From positions 1-39,768 of the forward strand of contig REDR01000075.1 of the NCBI GenBank assembly GCA_007693385.1: DNA of 39,768 nt. Direction: 5' to 3'. Both the position numbers and the translations under genes were made by a program. Positions 1 through 9,600 of this stretch are shown here, piece by piece (within the stretch, counting starts at the first letter, position 1; each line of letters begins with the position of its first letter). The notes below the pieces were generated by a model. It saw nothing but the letters and a program-made list of their open reading frames with translations, did no database searches and had not been told where the DNA came from. This DNA comes from Anaerolineaceae bacterium. Lineage in GTDB: Bacteria; Chloroflexota; Anaerolineae; Aggregatilineales; Phototrophicaceae.

Positions 1-1492
1 CTTCTTCCGGCGCGGACTCTACGGCGGGCGGCACATCTTCAGCGATCGGCATCATGTAATATTCGTCCAGATCGCCCTCCGCCGACCAGCCTTCGACCAG
101 CGAGCCGTCCGGCTTCGTCCAGCGCACCAGCCACCACAGATAGCCGTTAACGCACGATGCGCCGCGCCGGATTTCGCCGGTCACGCCCACCGCCATCTCG
201 TCAATCTGCACGCCGCCCGCCGTCGCCCGCACGCGCAAGGGCGCTTCGCCGATCACCTGCACGCGCTCGCCAATGCTGACACGATGCGCGGGCGTACCGG
301 GACACGGCGGGATGACAGCGATCAACGGCGCGACAACCGGCACGCGCACCTGTTGCAACGTCGGGGAGACGCTGACGCCGATGATCTGCGGCGGAACCGC
401 CCGGACGACATCCGGCAGAGGCGGACGATAGACCGGCGTCCCCTGTGGCGCCGCTAGGTTGCTGACCGCGTGAATCGTGCCGTCGTCGCGCACCGCCAGA
501 AAACCGTCCGGCGTACCGGCTAAATCCAGCACCGCGCTGGATAACACCGCCTGCGGACGAATCGGCGGCTCGTCCACGCGGATGATCTGCCAGTTGGCAC
601 GATCATCGCCCCGCGCCAGAAAGCCGACCCAATCGCCACCGGCCAGCCAGCGCACCGCCGTTTTTGCGGTCTCGCCATCGCCATAAATCATCTGCGGGTT
701 GATGGCATCGCCGCGCCCTACCGCGTTAGCGCCACCGGTGACTGCCGGTAACGTGCGGTTGTTGAACGTGAAAAGCGGCTCGCCATCACGCGGGGAGAAA
801 TCCGCGCTGATGTCGGCCAACGGACTCGGCTCTAATACGCCGTCGTCGGGATACCACGCGAAGGCGGTGTCCGGTGCGGAGCGCTCGTCGGCGGTCAGGT
901 GAAAGTGGATGACGCCCCGCGCCGCATCGAAGAGCAGTACAAACGGCTGGCGCGGCGCGGGACGCTCGGCGGCGGTCTGGGCGGGGATGGCCGCCGCTAT
1001 CGGCGAGTCATGGCTGAGGATGCTCTGCGCGTCGCCGGTGGCGTAGTCGAAGCTGATGATGCGCCACGCGCCGGTGCCGATGGTCGCAAAGCCCAGCGCC
1101 ACCTGATCGCCGCGCCCGTCCGCCGCGCTGTATCGGGCGACGCGCTCACCGGCTTCGGTGCGGTGTACCTGCGTGAATTCGCCCGCCGCGAAATCATAAA
1201 AGCCGATGCCCTGCCGACCATCGGCTAAATCACTGACCAGCACCATGTATCGCCCGTCCGCGCTGAGGCTCATGCGCGGATCGCCGCCGAAGACCTCATC
1301 GGGCAGGATGGGGCGCTGGATAGTGGCGACGGTGCCCGCCGCACTCACCCAGTTCAGCGTATCTTCGCCCGCGTCCCAGACCACCGCGTACCAATCGGCG
1401 GGTGGCAGGGCGAACGCTTGTTGTTGCGCGTGGGCGCTCGCCGGAAGCAAGCAGACACCCGCGCATAACCAGACCAGCCAGCGACGCAACAT
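1..1492 (-). CDS. Exported SH3-like domain protein (3' end outside window)
   Basis: The frame is open from the ATG at 1492 to the window edge, giving about 497 residues with no stop seen. The N-terminus (MLRRWLVWLCAGVCLLPASAHA, then QQQ) is a clear Sec signal peptide: Arg-rich start, hydrophobic core and an AHA cleavage site. The middle part reads like a WD/beta-propeller-style monitor of repeated strands (GDPRMSLSADGRYMVLVSD, WRIISFDYATGD). Near residues 430-480 there is a bacterial SH3-like stretch (RVQVIGEAPLRVRATAGG, then a WWLVRW strand), as found in cell-wall-associated proteins. The protein is therefore probably exported and surface-associated; its biochemical role is unknown. It lies 14 bp downstream of the small membrane protein gene on the same strand and may be cotranscribed with it. 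Confidence 0.75.
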   Translation of the reverse strand, partial: MLRRWLVWLCAGVCLLPASAHAQQQAFALPPADWYAVVWDAGEDTLNWVSAAGTVATIQRPILPDEVFGGDPRMSLSADGRYMVLVSDLADGRQGIGFYDFAAGEFTQVHRTEAGERVARYSAADGRGDQVALGFATIGTGAWRIISFDYATGDAQSILSHDSPIAAAIPAQTAAERPAPRQPFVLLFDAARGVIHFHLTADERSAPDTAFAWYPDDGVLEPSPLADISADFSPRDGEPLFTFNNRTLPAVTGGANAVGRGDAINPQMIYGDGETAKTAVRWLAGGDWVGFLARGDDRANWQIIRVDEPPIRPQAVLSSAVLDLAGTPDGFLAVRDDGTIHAVSNLAAPQGTPVYRPPLPDVVRAVPPQIIGVSVSPTLQQVRVPVVAPLIAVIPPCPGTPAHRVSIGERVQVIGEAPLRVRATAGGVQIDEMAVGVTGEIRRGASCVNGYLWWLVRWTKPDGSLVEGWSAEGDLDEYYMMPIAEDVPPAVESAPEE

Positions 1493-1506
1493 CACAAACG
1501 CAACCC

Positions 1507-1845
1507 CTAGCGGGCGAATCCCTTGTCTTTGAATGTGCGGATCACGCCGACCAGAATCAACGAGCCGATCACACCGGCGATCACCGTGCCGATCAAGCCG
1601 CCCAGACTAACGCCAGCCAGCCCCAGAACGAAGTTGCCGACAATCGCGCCGCCCAGACCGAGCAATGCGTCGTACATCGGGCCGTAGCTCCTGCCGCGCA
1701 GTAATTGTCCGGCAATCCAGCCGATGAACATCCACACGACGATCATCAGGATGAAGCCGAACACGGTGAACGTCAGGCTGACGACGGCCGTCAGCACCAA
1801 CCATGCCAGAAACAGCAAGCCAAGCAAAATCAGAATCTCAAACAT
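1507..1845 (-). CDS. GlsB/YeaQ/YmgE-family small membrane protein
   Basis: This 112-residue, very hydrophobic protein has about four membrane segments, near residues 2-24, 27-46, 61-82 and 84-105. The Gly-rich second half (GLGGAIVGNFVLGLAG, then GGLIGTVIAGVIGSLILV) and the central GWIAGQLLRG match the transglycosylase-associated / GlsB-YeaQ family of inner-membrane proteins linked to general stress responses. The usual family length is 80-90 residues; the extra length here is an added N-terminal hydrophobic segment. Biochemical function is unknown even in well-studied relatives. The ATG at 1845 has a purine-rich AGAGAGGA stretch just upstream, which supports this start. Confidence 0.8.
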   Translation of the reverse strand: MFEILILLGLLFLAWLVLTAVVSLTFTVFGFILMIVVWMFIGWIAGQLLRGRSYGPMYDALLGLGGAIVGNFVLGLAGVSLGGLIGTVIAGVIGSLILVGVIRTFKDKGFAR

Positions 1846-1921
1846 GATGTCCTCTCTCGAAACTCGTGAGTATTTTCATCATTCTATACGCGGCAATTCG
1901 CCGTCCGGTTGCAAACCCCAT

Positions 1922-2908
1922 CTAACGCGCCAGCCCGACGACGAACAGATCAAGCGCCAGTTCCGGCGTAATCTGGCCGGTTTTCATGCGGAAGTCGGCG
2001 TCCTGCAAGCGGCGATACACACGCGCCAGATCATCAAAGATGAAACTCCGCACCTGCTCCCCGACTTTCTTCGCGGTGTACGGATGGCACTTCAGCACAC
2101 GCGCCAGATCGCCCGTCGAGCCGCCGGTGTCCAGATGTTCCCGCGCCTGCAACAACATGCGGAATTGCCGCACGATCATTCCGAACAGCTTGAAGGCGTC
2201 CTGATCTTTCTCGCGCATCAGCTTATGAAGCAAATCCAGCGCGACGCCGCCGCGCCCGTTCGCCAGCGCATCCACCATCTTGAAAACGTCGGCTTCCGGC
2301 ACGTAAGGCGTCAGCGCGGCGACATCGGCTTCGGTGATCGGCTGGCCGTCCCCGACATAAGCGGCCAACTTCGCCAATTCATTATCCGCCCGCCGCAGGT
2401 CATCGCCCACCACCAGCGCCAGCGCCGCCGATGCGGGCGGCTCGATCTTCGCGGAATGGGCGCTTTTCGCCCGCTTCTCGATCCATGCGCGGCTGTCTTT
2501 CGGCGCGTTGAACGCTTTGACGAAGCCGGATTCATGCGCCGTCGCCAGCTGAACAAGCGCGTTTTTGTCGCTCAACGTCTCGCGCTCCACGAAGATCAAG
2601 CGGGCGTATTCCGGCAACTCCGGCAGGCTGGCGGTCAGGCGTTCGACGGCTTCTTTGCCGGTCTGCCCCGCGCCCTTGCGCGTGATCCAGCCGATCATGC
2701 CGCGCACGATCACCATGCGTTTATCAGCCAGAAACGGATACGACATCGCCGCGTTCAGCACTTCCGGCACGCTGGCCGTCTGGCCGTCGAATTCGCTGAT
2801 GTTCATATCGGCTTCGGTGCTGTCGCCCATCTCCGCCCGCAGACGCGCCAGCGCCTCGCCTAAGCTCAGGTCGTCGCCGCCGTGTAGCAGATAAAACGTC
2901 GTGACCAT
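1922..2908 (-). CDS. holA: DNA polymerase III subunit delta
   Basis: At 328 residues it has the normal length for HolA, the clamp-loader subunit that opens the beta sliding clamp. The N-terminus (FYLLHGGDDLSLGEALARLR) is the typical delta opening, where a degenerate P-loop-like segment has lost ATP binding. A mid-protein block (ALALVVGDDLRRADNELAKL) matches the conserved delta signature in which an aspartate-arginine-asparagine-glutamate helix precedes the lid domain. The C-terminal helices (FKLFGMIVRQFRMLLQAREH, then KCHPYTAKKV) are the collar domain that joins delta to the clamp-loader pentamer. The ATG sits 2 bases after the stop of the upstream hydrolase gene, so translation is likely coupled. 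The partner delta' gene lies at 15354-16379. Confidence 0.92.
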   Translation of the reverse strand: MVTTFYLLHGGDDLSLGEALARLRAEMGDSTEADMNISEFDGQTASVPEVLNAAMSYPFLADKRMVIVRGMIGWITRKGAGQTGKEAVERLTASLPELPEYARLIFVERETLSDKNALVQLATAHESGFVKAFNAPKDSRAWIEKRAKSAHSAKIEPPASAALALVVGDDLRRADNELAKLAAYVGDGQPITEADVAALTPYVPEADVFKMVDALANGRGGVALDLLHKLMREKDQDAFKLFGMIVRQFRMLLQAREHLDTGGSTGDLARVLKCHPYTAKKVGEQVRSFIFDDLARVYRRLQDADFRMKTGQITPELALDLFVVGLAR

Positions 2909-2910
2909 GC

Positions 2911-3738
2911 TCAGGAATCAATCGCCCGACACGGGTTACTGATCTCGCCGATGCCGTCAATCGTCACGCTGACCGTATCGCCATCAGCCAGAAAGCGCGG
3001 CGGGTTCATGCCCTTACCGACACCGGCGGGCGTGCCGGTCAGGATCACGTCGCCGGCGTTCAGCGTGAGGAAGTGCGAAATATGCGCGATGAGCGCCGGT
3101 ATCTTGTGGATCATCAGCGCGGTGCTGGCCGATTGCATCGCCTCGCCGTTGACTTTGGTCGTGATCGTCAGGTCGTGCGGGTCGCTGATCTCATCACGGG
3201 TGACGACACACGGCCCCATCGGGCAGAACGTGTCCATGCTCTTGGCGCGAATCCACTGTTCTTCACTGGCCTGAAAGTCGCGGGCGGTCACGTCATTGAC
3301 CACAGTATAGCCGAACACATAGTTCATCGCGTCGGCTTCGTCAATGTGGCGGGCACGCTTGCTGATGATGACCGCTAGTTCGCCCTCCCAATCGACCTGT
3401 GTCGTGTCGGCGCTATCCCACTGGATCGCCTCGCCATCGCCGATGACGCTACTCGGAAATTTTGCGAACAACACCGGCAATTCGCCGCTTGCCGCGTTGC
3501 CTAATTCGGCGGCGTGGTCGGCATAGTTGCGCCCCACCGCTACGATCTTGCCCGGCATCAACGGCGCTTTGAATGTGATGTCGCTGAGCGGGTGGCGCTC
3601 GCTGGTTTTGGTCGGCAACACGCCGCGCCGGATTAGCTCCAACATGCCGATCTCGAACGAGATGCGGCTAACGGTGTCTTCTTCGACGATGCCCAACTGT
3701 GGGCGCTGGCCTTTATACGAATAATTGACGATCTTCAT
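2911..3738 (-). CDS. Fumarylacetoacetate hydrolase family protein
   Basis: A 275-residue member of the FAH superfamily, whose enzymes are metal-dependent hydrolases, isomerases or decarboxylases of 2-oxo acids and acylpyruvates. The metal-ligand pattern is visible: Glu118 and Glu120 in DWEGELAVII, and Asp149 in VVNDVTARD. Other hallmarks are the substrate-binding KSMDTFCPMGP and the GDVILTGTPAGVG loop near the C-terminus. The short N-terminal domain is the one seen in bacterial 2-hydroxyhepta-2,4-diene-1,7-dioate isomerase-like proteins. The exact substrate cannot be read from sequence, and a link to aromatic breakdown is not supported by neighbours. It precedes holA by 2 bases in what looks like a two-gene transcript. 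Confidence 0.88.
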   Translation of the reverse strand: MKIVNYSYKGQRPQLGIVEEDTVSRISFEIGMLELIRRGVLPTKTSERHPLSDITFKAPLMPGKIVAVGRNYADHAAELGNAASGELPVLFAKFPSSVIGDGEAIQWDSADTTQVDWEGELAVIISKRARHIDEADAMNYVFGYTVVNDVTARDFQASEEQWIRAKSMDTFCPMGPCVVTRDEISDPHDLTITTKVNGEAMQSASTALMIHKIPALIAHISHFLTLNAGDVILTGTPAGVGKGMNPPRFLADGDTVSVTIDGIGEISNPCRAIDS

Positions 3739-3813
3739 GGCCGGATTTTGTCCTTGTGTTGTTTATCAGTTGATCGATTCATGTGTTGATTATACCGCGC
3801 CTGCCCGCCAGAT

Positions 3814-4983
3814 TTAACCGTCACCCCCGCTAGTGAGTACGCCGAGCAAAGCGCCCAGCAACGCCAGCGCCACCCCGCCCACCGTCACGAAGAAGCCGGT
3901 ATCGGTCAATTCGCTCAATTCGACGCCATCCATGCCGAACAGGAAATCGTTCAGCACACTGACGAAATCGTTCACCGTGACGTAAAACCAGACCGGCGCG
4001 GCCACCGCCGCCAACGCCAGTACCACCCCCAACAGCCAGAAACCGCGCCCCGATACGCCGCCCAGCACCCCTAGCACGCCGAACAACACCAGCAAGCCTC
4101 CCGCCGCCGCCGTCAACGCCGGACTATACGTGACCGGATTGCGCGACAGATTGACCATCGAGAAATTACCGCGCATGATGTCGTTGAATACCGCGATCTG
4201 CGACAGCGTGACCGCCACATCGTCGGTATTGTTGAAGATGTCCAGCCCGCTATATTGCGGGCTTTCGATAACCGCTCCCGGATCATCGAACAGAAACGCG
4301 CTTCCCGTCGGAAAGACCAGCCACGGGAGCAAGAATCCAGCGGCCATCAACGCGCCGCCGATCACCATGAACAGCGCCATCAGCCGCGATTTTCCGCCGC
4401 CCCCGCCGCCTTCAGCGCTCCGCGCCGCTTCTAAGTCCATCGTCAGGGCGCGGTAGATGGCTTCGTCTTCGCCCGCACCACCGGCGATCTGCAACGTCAG
4501 CCCGCGTGTGTATTCGTCTTCGCGCAAGCGCGGATCAAGCTCTAGCGCCTTGCGTAACGCTAGGATGGCTCTGCTTCGTTCGTCGTGCATGTCATACGAA
4601 ATCGCCTGATCCAGCGCCGCCTTTGCGCGTTCCGCGTTGGCCCCGCTCACTTTGATCGTATCGAGATCGAGTTCCAGCAAGGGGTGAGTCCGCGGTTCAG
4701 CCGGTTCAGGTTCTGGCGTCGGTTGCGGGGCGGCCTTCGCTTTCGGCGCGGGGGATGGCTCATCGGGGGCGGCCTCCGGCGTGAAGTTGTGCTTATTGCG
4801 GCGGATGTAAGCGCCAGCCTTACGCGCCATCTCGCGCACGTCTTCGTCGGGATCGTTGCGGTAGACCTTCGCCAGAATCGGCAAGGCTTGCGGATCAAGT
4901 GAACGACCCAGCGCGGCAACCGCCTTCTTGCGCTGGTCAGAATTGCCCTTTTCTAATGCCTGCAAGATACGCTCGTCAGCCAT
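3814..4983 (-). CDS. HEAT-repeat protein with C-terminal membrane domain
   Basis: 389 residues in three parts. Residues 1-65 form one or two HEAT/PBS-lyase-type helical repeats (SDQRKKAVAALGRSLDPQA, then DEDVREMARKAGAYI). Residues 70-105 are a Pro/Glu/Ala-rich linker. Residues 115-165 look like a TPR-type pair, with AILALRKALELDPRLREDEY. After a Gly-rich hinge there are four hydrophobic segments, the first LMALFMVIGGALMAAGFLL, separated by a roughly 70-residue outside loop. The likely topology is a cytoplasmic scaffold anchored to the membrane. No catalytic motif is visible and the function is unknown. The architecture recalls the protein at 19611-20621, which also begins MADE and joins a helical domain to a polytopic part by a Pro-rich linker. 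Confidence 0.75.
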   Translation of the reverse strand: MADERILQALEKGNSDQRKKAVAALGRSLDPQALPILAKVYRNDPDEDVREMARKAGAYIRRNKHNFTPEAAPDEPSPAPKAKAAPQPTPEPEPAEPRTHPLLELDLDTIKVSGANAERAKAALDQAISYDMHDERSRAILALRKALELDPRLREDEYTRGLTLQIAGGAGEDEAIYRALTMDLEAARSAEGGGGGGKSRLMALFMVIGGALMAAGFLLPWLVFPTGSAFLFDDPGAVIESPQYSGLDIFNNTDDVAVTLSQIAVFNDIMRGNFSMVNLSRNPVTYSPALTAAAGGLLVLFGVLGVLGGVSGRGFWLLGVVLALAAVAAPVWFYVTVNDFVSVLNDFLFGMDGVELSELTDTGFFVTVGGVALALLGALLGVLTSGGDG

Positions 4984-5114
4984 ACGCGGATACCCTTATG
5001 ATAGAATCTATGGACATTTGAGCGTCATTATAGACCGAAAACGACTTCTACGCTTGCACGAGATTAAACGGATGAGGATTTATCCATACGGTTGTTGCGG
5101 ACGCGGCGTCCGCG

Positions 5115-5942
5115 TCACAGCGTTTCGAGATGGGCGTCCACCCATGCGCGATACAATTGATGCAGAGCGCGAGTTTTGCGTCCGGGCACGCCCGCGCCGA
5201 CGGTGTGGCCGTCGATCTGCACGACGGGAATGATGCCGCGACTGCTACTGGTGATGAACGCCTCCGACAAATGCACCACATCAGAAATGTGTACCGGATG
5301 ACCGACTACCGGCAACACGTCCGACGCGACGGCGAATACCACGCGCTGGGCGATGCCAGCCAGCACGCCCTCCGTCGCGGTGCGGAGCGTGCCATCCAGT
5401 ATCGCGTAGAAATTAGCCCCCAGCCCTTCCAGCAGACGCCCGTCCGCATCTAGCAAGATCACATCGTACACGCCTTCCGGCATGGACTCCGTGAAGCGGC
5501 GGCGCTGGTGCATCCAATCCGTTGTCTTGGCGCGGGCTTGATGGCGGGCGCTATCCGGCGCGGTGATGACGCGCACGCCGTCGCGCACGAGTTCCGCCGG
5601 TGGGCGCTGGTACGGCTCTATGGAGATGATGAGCGCATCACTACCCCGCGCGGCGGTGATGCGAAAGCGCACATCGCCATAATCCGCTTCGGCGATCATG
5701 CGGCGCAGGGCGCTTTTGATCTGCGGGCGATCCAGCGTCAACGAGATGCCGACCTGCACGGCGGAGTCTTGCAGGCGATCCAGATGATCGTCTAGCTTGA
5801 GTGTTTGAAAGGTGTTGTAGGTATTGCTGACGGTGTAAACGCCATCGTGCGGCTCGTGGCGGACGGCATCGGCCAGCGACTCCGCGCTGTAATCAACCGT
5901 CTGCAAGTCGCCATCTTTGAGGACGCGCACCATGCAGGCCAT
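5115..5942 (-). CDS. Class IV aminotransferase (PLP-dependent)
   Basis: 275 residues with the fold-type IV PLP pattern shared by branched-chain aminotransferase, D-amino-acid aminotransferase and aminodeoxychorismate lyase. The likely catalytic lysine is Lys139 (RAKTTDW). The family block follows: DVILLDADGRLLEGLGANF, with the conserved Glu and Gly-x-Gly-x-N, then EGVLAGIAQRVV binding the cofactor phosphate. HLDRLQDSAVQVGI near residue 53 is the usual N-terminal arginine block. Sequence alone does not separate the three activities. The ATG overlaps the stop of the macro-domain gene by one base (TGATG), so the two are probably translated together. A 17-base palindrome (5097-5113) sits right after the stop codon. 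Confidence 0.85.
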   Translation of the reverse strand: MACMVRVLKDGDLQTVDYSAESLADAVRHEPHDGVYTVSNTYNTFQTLKLDDHLDRLQDSAVQVGISLTLDRPQIKSALRRMIAEADYGDVRFRITAARGSDALIISIEPYQRPPAELVRDGVRVITAPDSARHQARAKTTDWMHQRRRFTESMPEGVYDVILLDADGRLLEGLGANFYAILDGTLRTATEGVLAGIAQRVVFAVASDVLPVVGHPVHISDVVHLSEAFITSSSRGIIPVVQIDGHTVGAGVPGRKTRALHQLYRAWVDAHLETL

Positions 5943-6571
5943 CAGTCCGCCGTCGTCAACTGGTGTTTACCGGCCAGTTCATCCAGCACGGCGGCGAAAT
6001 CGTCCAGCGCTTGCGGCGTGTACAGCACGAAGCGCACCAGCGAGAAAGCGTCGGCGGGGGTGGTCGTGGCGCGGATGAAGTCGATGATCGTCTCCAGCGC
6101 GATCGCGGCCGCGTCGCGCATCGGATAGCCGTAGATGCCGGTGCTGATCGCCGGAAATGCCAGACTGCGGATGTCGTTCTCCAGCGCGATTTCCATACTG
6201 CGGCGGTAAGCACTGGCGAGCAATTGCGGCACGAGCGGGTCGTTGGCGCGGTAAATCGGCCCGACGGTGTGAATGATGTATTGCACCGGTAGGCGGTGGC
6301 CGCCGCTTAGTTTGGCGTCGCCGGTCTTGCAACCGCCCAGCGTGCGCGTCTCCTTCAATAGTTCCGGCCCGGCGGCGCGGTGGATAGCGCCGTCAACGCC
6401 GCCACCGCCCATCAATGAGCTATTCGCCGCGTTAACGATGGCGTCCGTCGTCTGTGCGGTGATGTCGCCAGTGACCAGTTCAAGAACCGTCTCGCGCACC
6501 AGCAAGCGGCGATTCTGCGGCTCTGGATTGCTATTACGAGAACGTCGTGTATTGACCATCATAATTCCCAT
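5942..6571 (-). CDS. Macro-domain protein (YmdB-like O-acetyl-ADP-ribose deacetylase)
   Basis: A single macro domain occupies residues 28-205 of 209. The ADP-ribose-binding signatures are intact: VTGDIT near 33-38, DAIVNAAN near 43-50, [14 protein letters not shown] at 55-68, the HTVGP strand near 101-105 and [11 protein letters not shown] at 140-150. These are the features of YmdB/MacroD-type enzymes that bind or hydrolyse O-acetyl-ADP-ribose or mono-ADP-ribosyl groups. Three in-frame Met codons lie at the 5' end (residues 1, 4 and 5); a GGGA just before Met4 makes 6562 an equally good start. The gene overlaps the aminotransferase gene by one base. It is probably cytoplasmic; a role in ADP-ribose or NAD turnover is inferred from the family. 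Confidence 0.92.
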   Translation of the reverse strand: MGIMMVNTRRSRNSNPEPQNRRLLVRETVLELVTGDITAQTTDAIVNAANSSLMGGGGVDGAIHRAAGPELLKETRTLGGCKTGDAKLSGGHRLPVQYIIHTVGPIYRANDPLVPQLLASAYRRSMEIALENDIRSLAFPAISTGIYGYPMRDAAAIALETIIDFIRATTTPADAFSLVRFVLYTPQALDDFAAVLDELAGKHQLTTAD

Positions 6572-6614
6572 ACCAGCCTATTTTAAGATTACGTTATGAA
6601 GTATCCCCACAAAC

Positions 6615-6662
6615 CCCCAAAAAGTCAAATCCAACGCCGGATTTTCGTTTGGATTGGGGGGG
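6615..6662 (-). terminator. Hairpin after mfd, possible terminator
   Basis: Just beyond the mfd stop there is an inverted repeat with arms CCCCCAA / TTGGGGG outside and AATCCAA / TTGGATT inside. Read on the minus strand it could form a hairpin followed by a short T-rich stretch (ACTTTTTGG). The T run lies inside the outer arm rather than after it, so it is not a textbook terminator. It may alternatively be a small palindromic repeat between mfd and the macro-domain gene. Confidence 0.4.
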
Positions 6663-6672
6663 CGCTACGCCG

Positions 6673-9600
6673 CTACATCTCACCGGCGGGCGTGGTCGCT
6701 TCTAACCGTAATCCGCCCAACAAATCCAGCAGACGCCAGCGCCATAGTTCATCGTCATCACGCGGGAACGTCACCGCCACGCGGGACACTTCCACGTCAT
6801 CGCCCAGATGCTCCGCCAGCACGTCCCGATTGACGCGCCCCAGATACGGCAATCTGATCTGGATGCCGTCGTCACGGGCGATGATGTGCGTCGCGTTGGC
6901 CGCTTGCGCCAGCAATTTGACCTCAATCTGATACAGCATGTTATCCACCGCCGCCGGTAGCAAGCCGAAGCGATCCGCCAATTCATCGCGCAGGGCGGCC
7001 ACCTGTGCGCGTTCGGTCAACGCACCGATGCGCCGATAAATCTGTAAGCGTAACGCGATTTCCGGCATCCAGTCATCGGGGATATAGGCCGGAAGCGGCA
7101 GATCAATGACGATGCCCGCCGCCGTCGCCGTGTCGCTTTCCGCCGCGCTCGCCCCCGTCTTTAGCTGGCGGATGCTATCGCTGAGCATCTGCGTGTACAG
7201 GTGCAGGCCGACGGCGCTCACCTGTCCGGTCTGGCGCGTGCTGAGGATGTCGCCCGCGCCGCGAATCTCAAGATCGCGCATGGCGATGTCGAAACCGGCG
7301 CCCAGATGCGTATTTTCGGCCAGCGTCTGCAACCGCGCCGACGCCTCATCGGTCAGCTTGCGCGAATGAAACAGATAAGCATAGCCCTGCTGGGCGCTAC
7401 GCCCGACGCGCCCGCGTAGCTGGTACAGTTGCGCCAGCCCCAGATAATCAGCGCGGTCAATGATGAGCGTGTTGGCGTTGGGGATGTCGATGCCGCTTTC
7501 GATGATGGTGGTGGCGATCAGCACGTCGGCCTGTCCCCGCGCAAAAGCGCTCATCACCGCTTCGAGCTGGCGTTCCGCCATCTGCCCATGACCGACCAGC
7601 ACCCGCGCTTCCGGCACGATTTCTTGAATGCGATGGCGTAGCGTGTCGATGGTCTGCACGCGGTTATGCACGATGAACACCTGCCCGCCGCGCTCTAGCT
7701 CGCGCAGGATAGCGGAGCGCACCAGATTTTCGTCGAACGCGCCGACGTGCGTCACCACCGGCAAACGTTCTTCCGGCGGCGTTTGAATCATGCTGATGTC
7801 GCGCACGCCGGTTAAGCTCATGTACAGCGTGCGCGGAATCGGGGTGGCGGTCAGCGTCAGCACGTCAACCTGTGTGCGGAGCGCCTTGAAATGCTCCTTG
7901 TGCTTGACGCCGAAGCGCTGTTCTTCGTCGATGATGACCAGCCCCAGATCATGAAAGGTGATGTCCTTTGATAGCAGGCGATGCGTGCCGATCACGATGT
8001 CTATATCGCCGGACGCGATGCGCGGCAGGGCGCGGCTTTGCGCTTCTTTGTCTCGAAAGCGCGATAGCATCTCGATCTTAATGGGGAACGGCGCTAAACG
8101 CTCGCGGAATGTATCGTGATGCTGTTGGGCGAGTACCGTCGTCGGCACCAGTAGCGCCACCTGCTTACCGCCCATCACCGCTTTGAACGCCGCCCGCAAA
8201 GCGACTTCGGTCTTGCCGTAGCCGACATCGCCACAGATCAGGCGATCCATCGGCACCGGCGCTTCCATATCGCGTTTGACCTGCTGTACCGATGCTAGCT
8301 GGTCTTGCGTCTCGACATACGGGAATGACGCTTCCAGTTCGTTCTGCCAGTGATCGTCAGGGGCGAAGGCGTGCCCCGCCGCTTTCGCCCGCGCCTGATA
8401 CAGCGTCAGAAGTTCCTGCGCCTGCTCTTGCACCGCTTTCTTGACGCGCCCTTTGATCCGCGCCCATTCCGGCTTGCCCAGCTTGCTGAGTTCCGGCGGG
8501 CGCTCGTCCGCGCCGATGTACTTCGTCAGGCGGTCAGCTTGATGAATCGGCACGTAGACCGCGCCGGAGTCGGCATAGCGCACTAGCAGATATTCGCGGA
8601 GCGTGCCGTCCATCGTGCGATGCACCAGCCCGCCGAACGCGCCGACGCCATGATCGACATGCACCACGAAATCGCCTTCACGCCAGTCGGCATAATCGCT
8701 TTCCGGCGTCTTGCGGCGCTGACGGGCAACGCGGCGGCGTGGCTCTGGCCGACTCCAGCCGAATATCTCGGCATCGGTCAGCAGATGCAACGCGGGCGAA
8801 TCGGGCACGCGAGCCGACCAACCTTCGCTCAATGTGCCGTTGACGAACGTCACAGAGGCGGGCGCGGGCGGCGCGGCGATGGTCTGGCTAGTCGGCAGAA
8901 AATCGGCGGCGCTCTCTTGCCATAATTGCTTGAGGCGTGCCGCCTGCGCGGTGACGACGACCAGCCGTTCCCCCGCCGTGAGCATGGCGCGGAGGTCGGG
9001 CAACAGGCGGCGCACCTGACCGCCCCAGCGCCCACCCGGACGGAAAACGCCATCCAGCGCGGCGGGCGCATCCGGCGCGGCGCGTCCCAGACTTAACACG
9101 GTATGGCGCGTCAGATCGTCGGCCAGCATCGCCCCATCGACATACGGCGTCGGGAAATCCGGCGACAGGCGACCATCGGCGATGTATTCGGCGCGGCGGC
9201 CTTCGGCGTTCTCGATGATCTCATCAGTCACCGCCCGCCACTCGTCGGCGTCCTCCACGATGACCAGCGCCCCCTGCGGCACATAATCCAGCAAGCTGAC
9301 CGGATGCGGCGTGATGTACGGCAGATAATAGCCAGCAAGCGCAAAATCCGCGCCATCTTCCAGCGCGGCGCGGTCTTCATCGAAGGCCGGATTAATGCGC
9401 GGCGCGGCCTGAGCCAGCAAAGCGGGCAACGCCTCCCGCGCCGGTGTCAGCAAAACATCTTCCAGCATTTCGGCGTGGCGGCGCTGGGTGGCCGTGTCGA
9501 AGTAGCGCAGGGTGTCGATCTCGTCATCGAAGAAATCGACGCGAATCGGCGCGGCGGACGCCACCGGAAACACATCCAGCACGCCGCCGCGCCTGCTGAA

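Noticed and set aside
1724-2863. A long plus-strand open frame (379 codons) opposite holA
   Set aside because: It is the mirror of a well-supported gene in GC-rich DNA. Its translation is rich in Arg, His and Gln with no domain, and the minus-strand product is a clear HolA.
5097-5113. Palindrome GCGGACGC-G-GCGTCCGC after the aminotransferase stop
   Set aside because: It is a symmetrical GC run without a T run and has no second copy in this window, so I do not call it a terminator or an operator.
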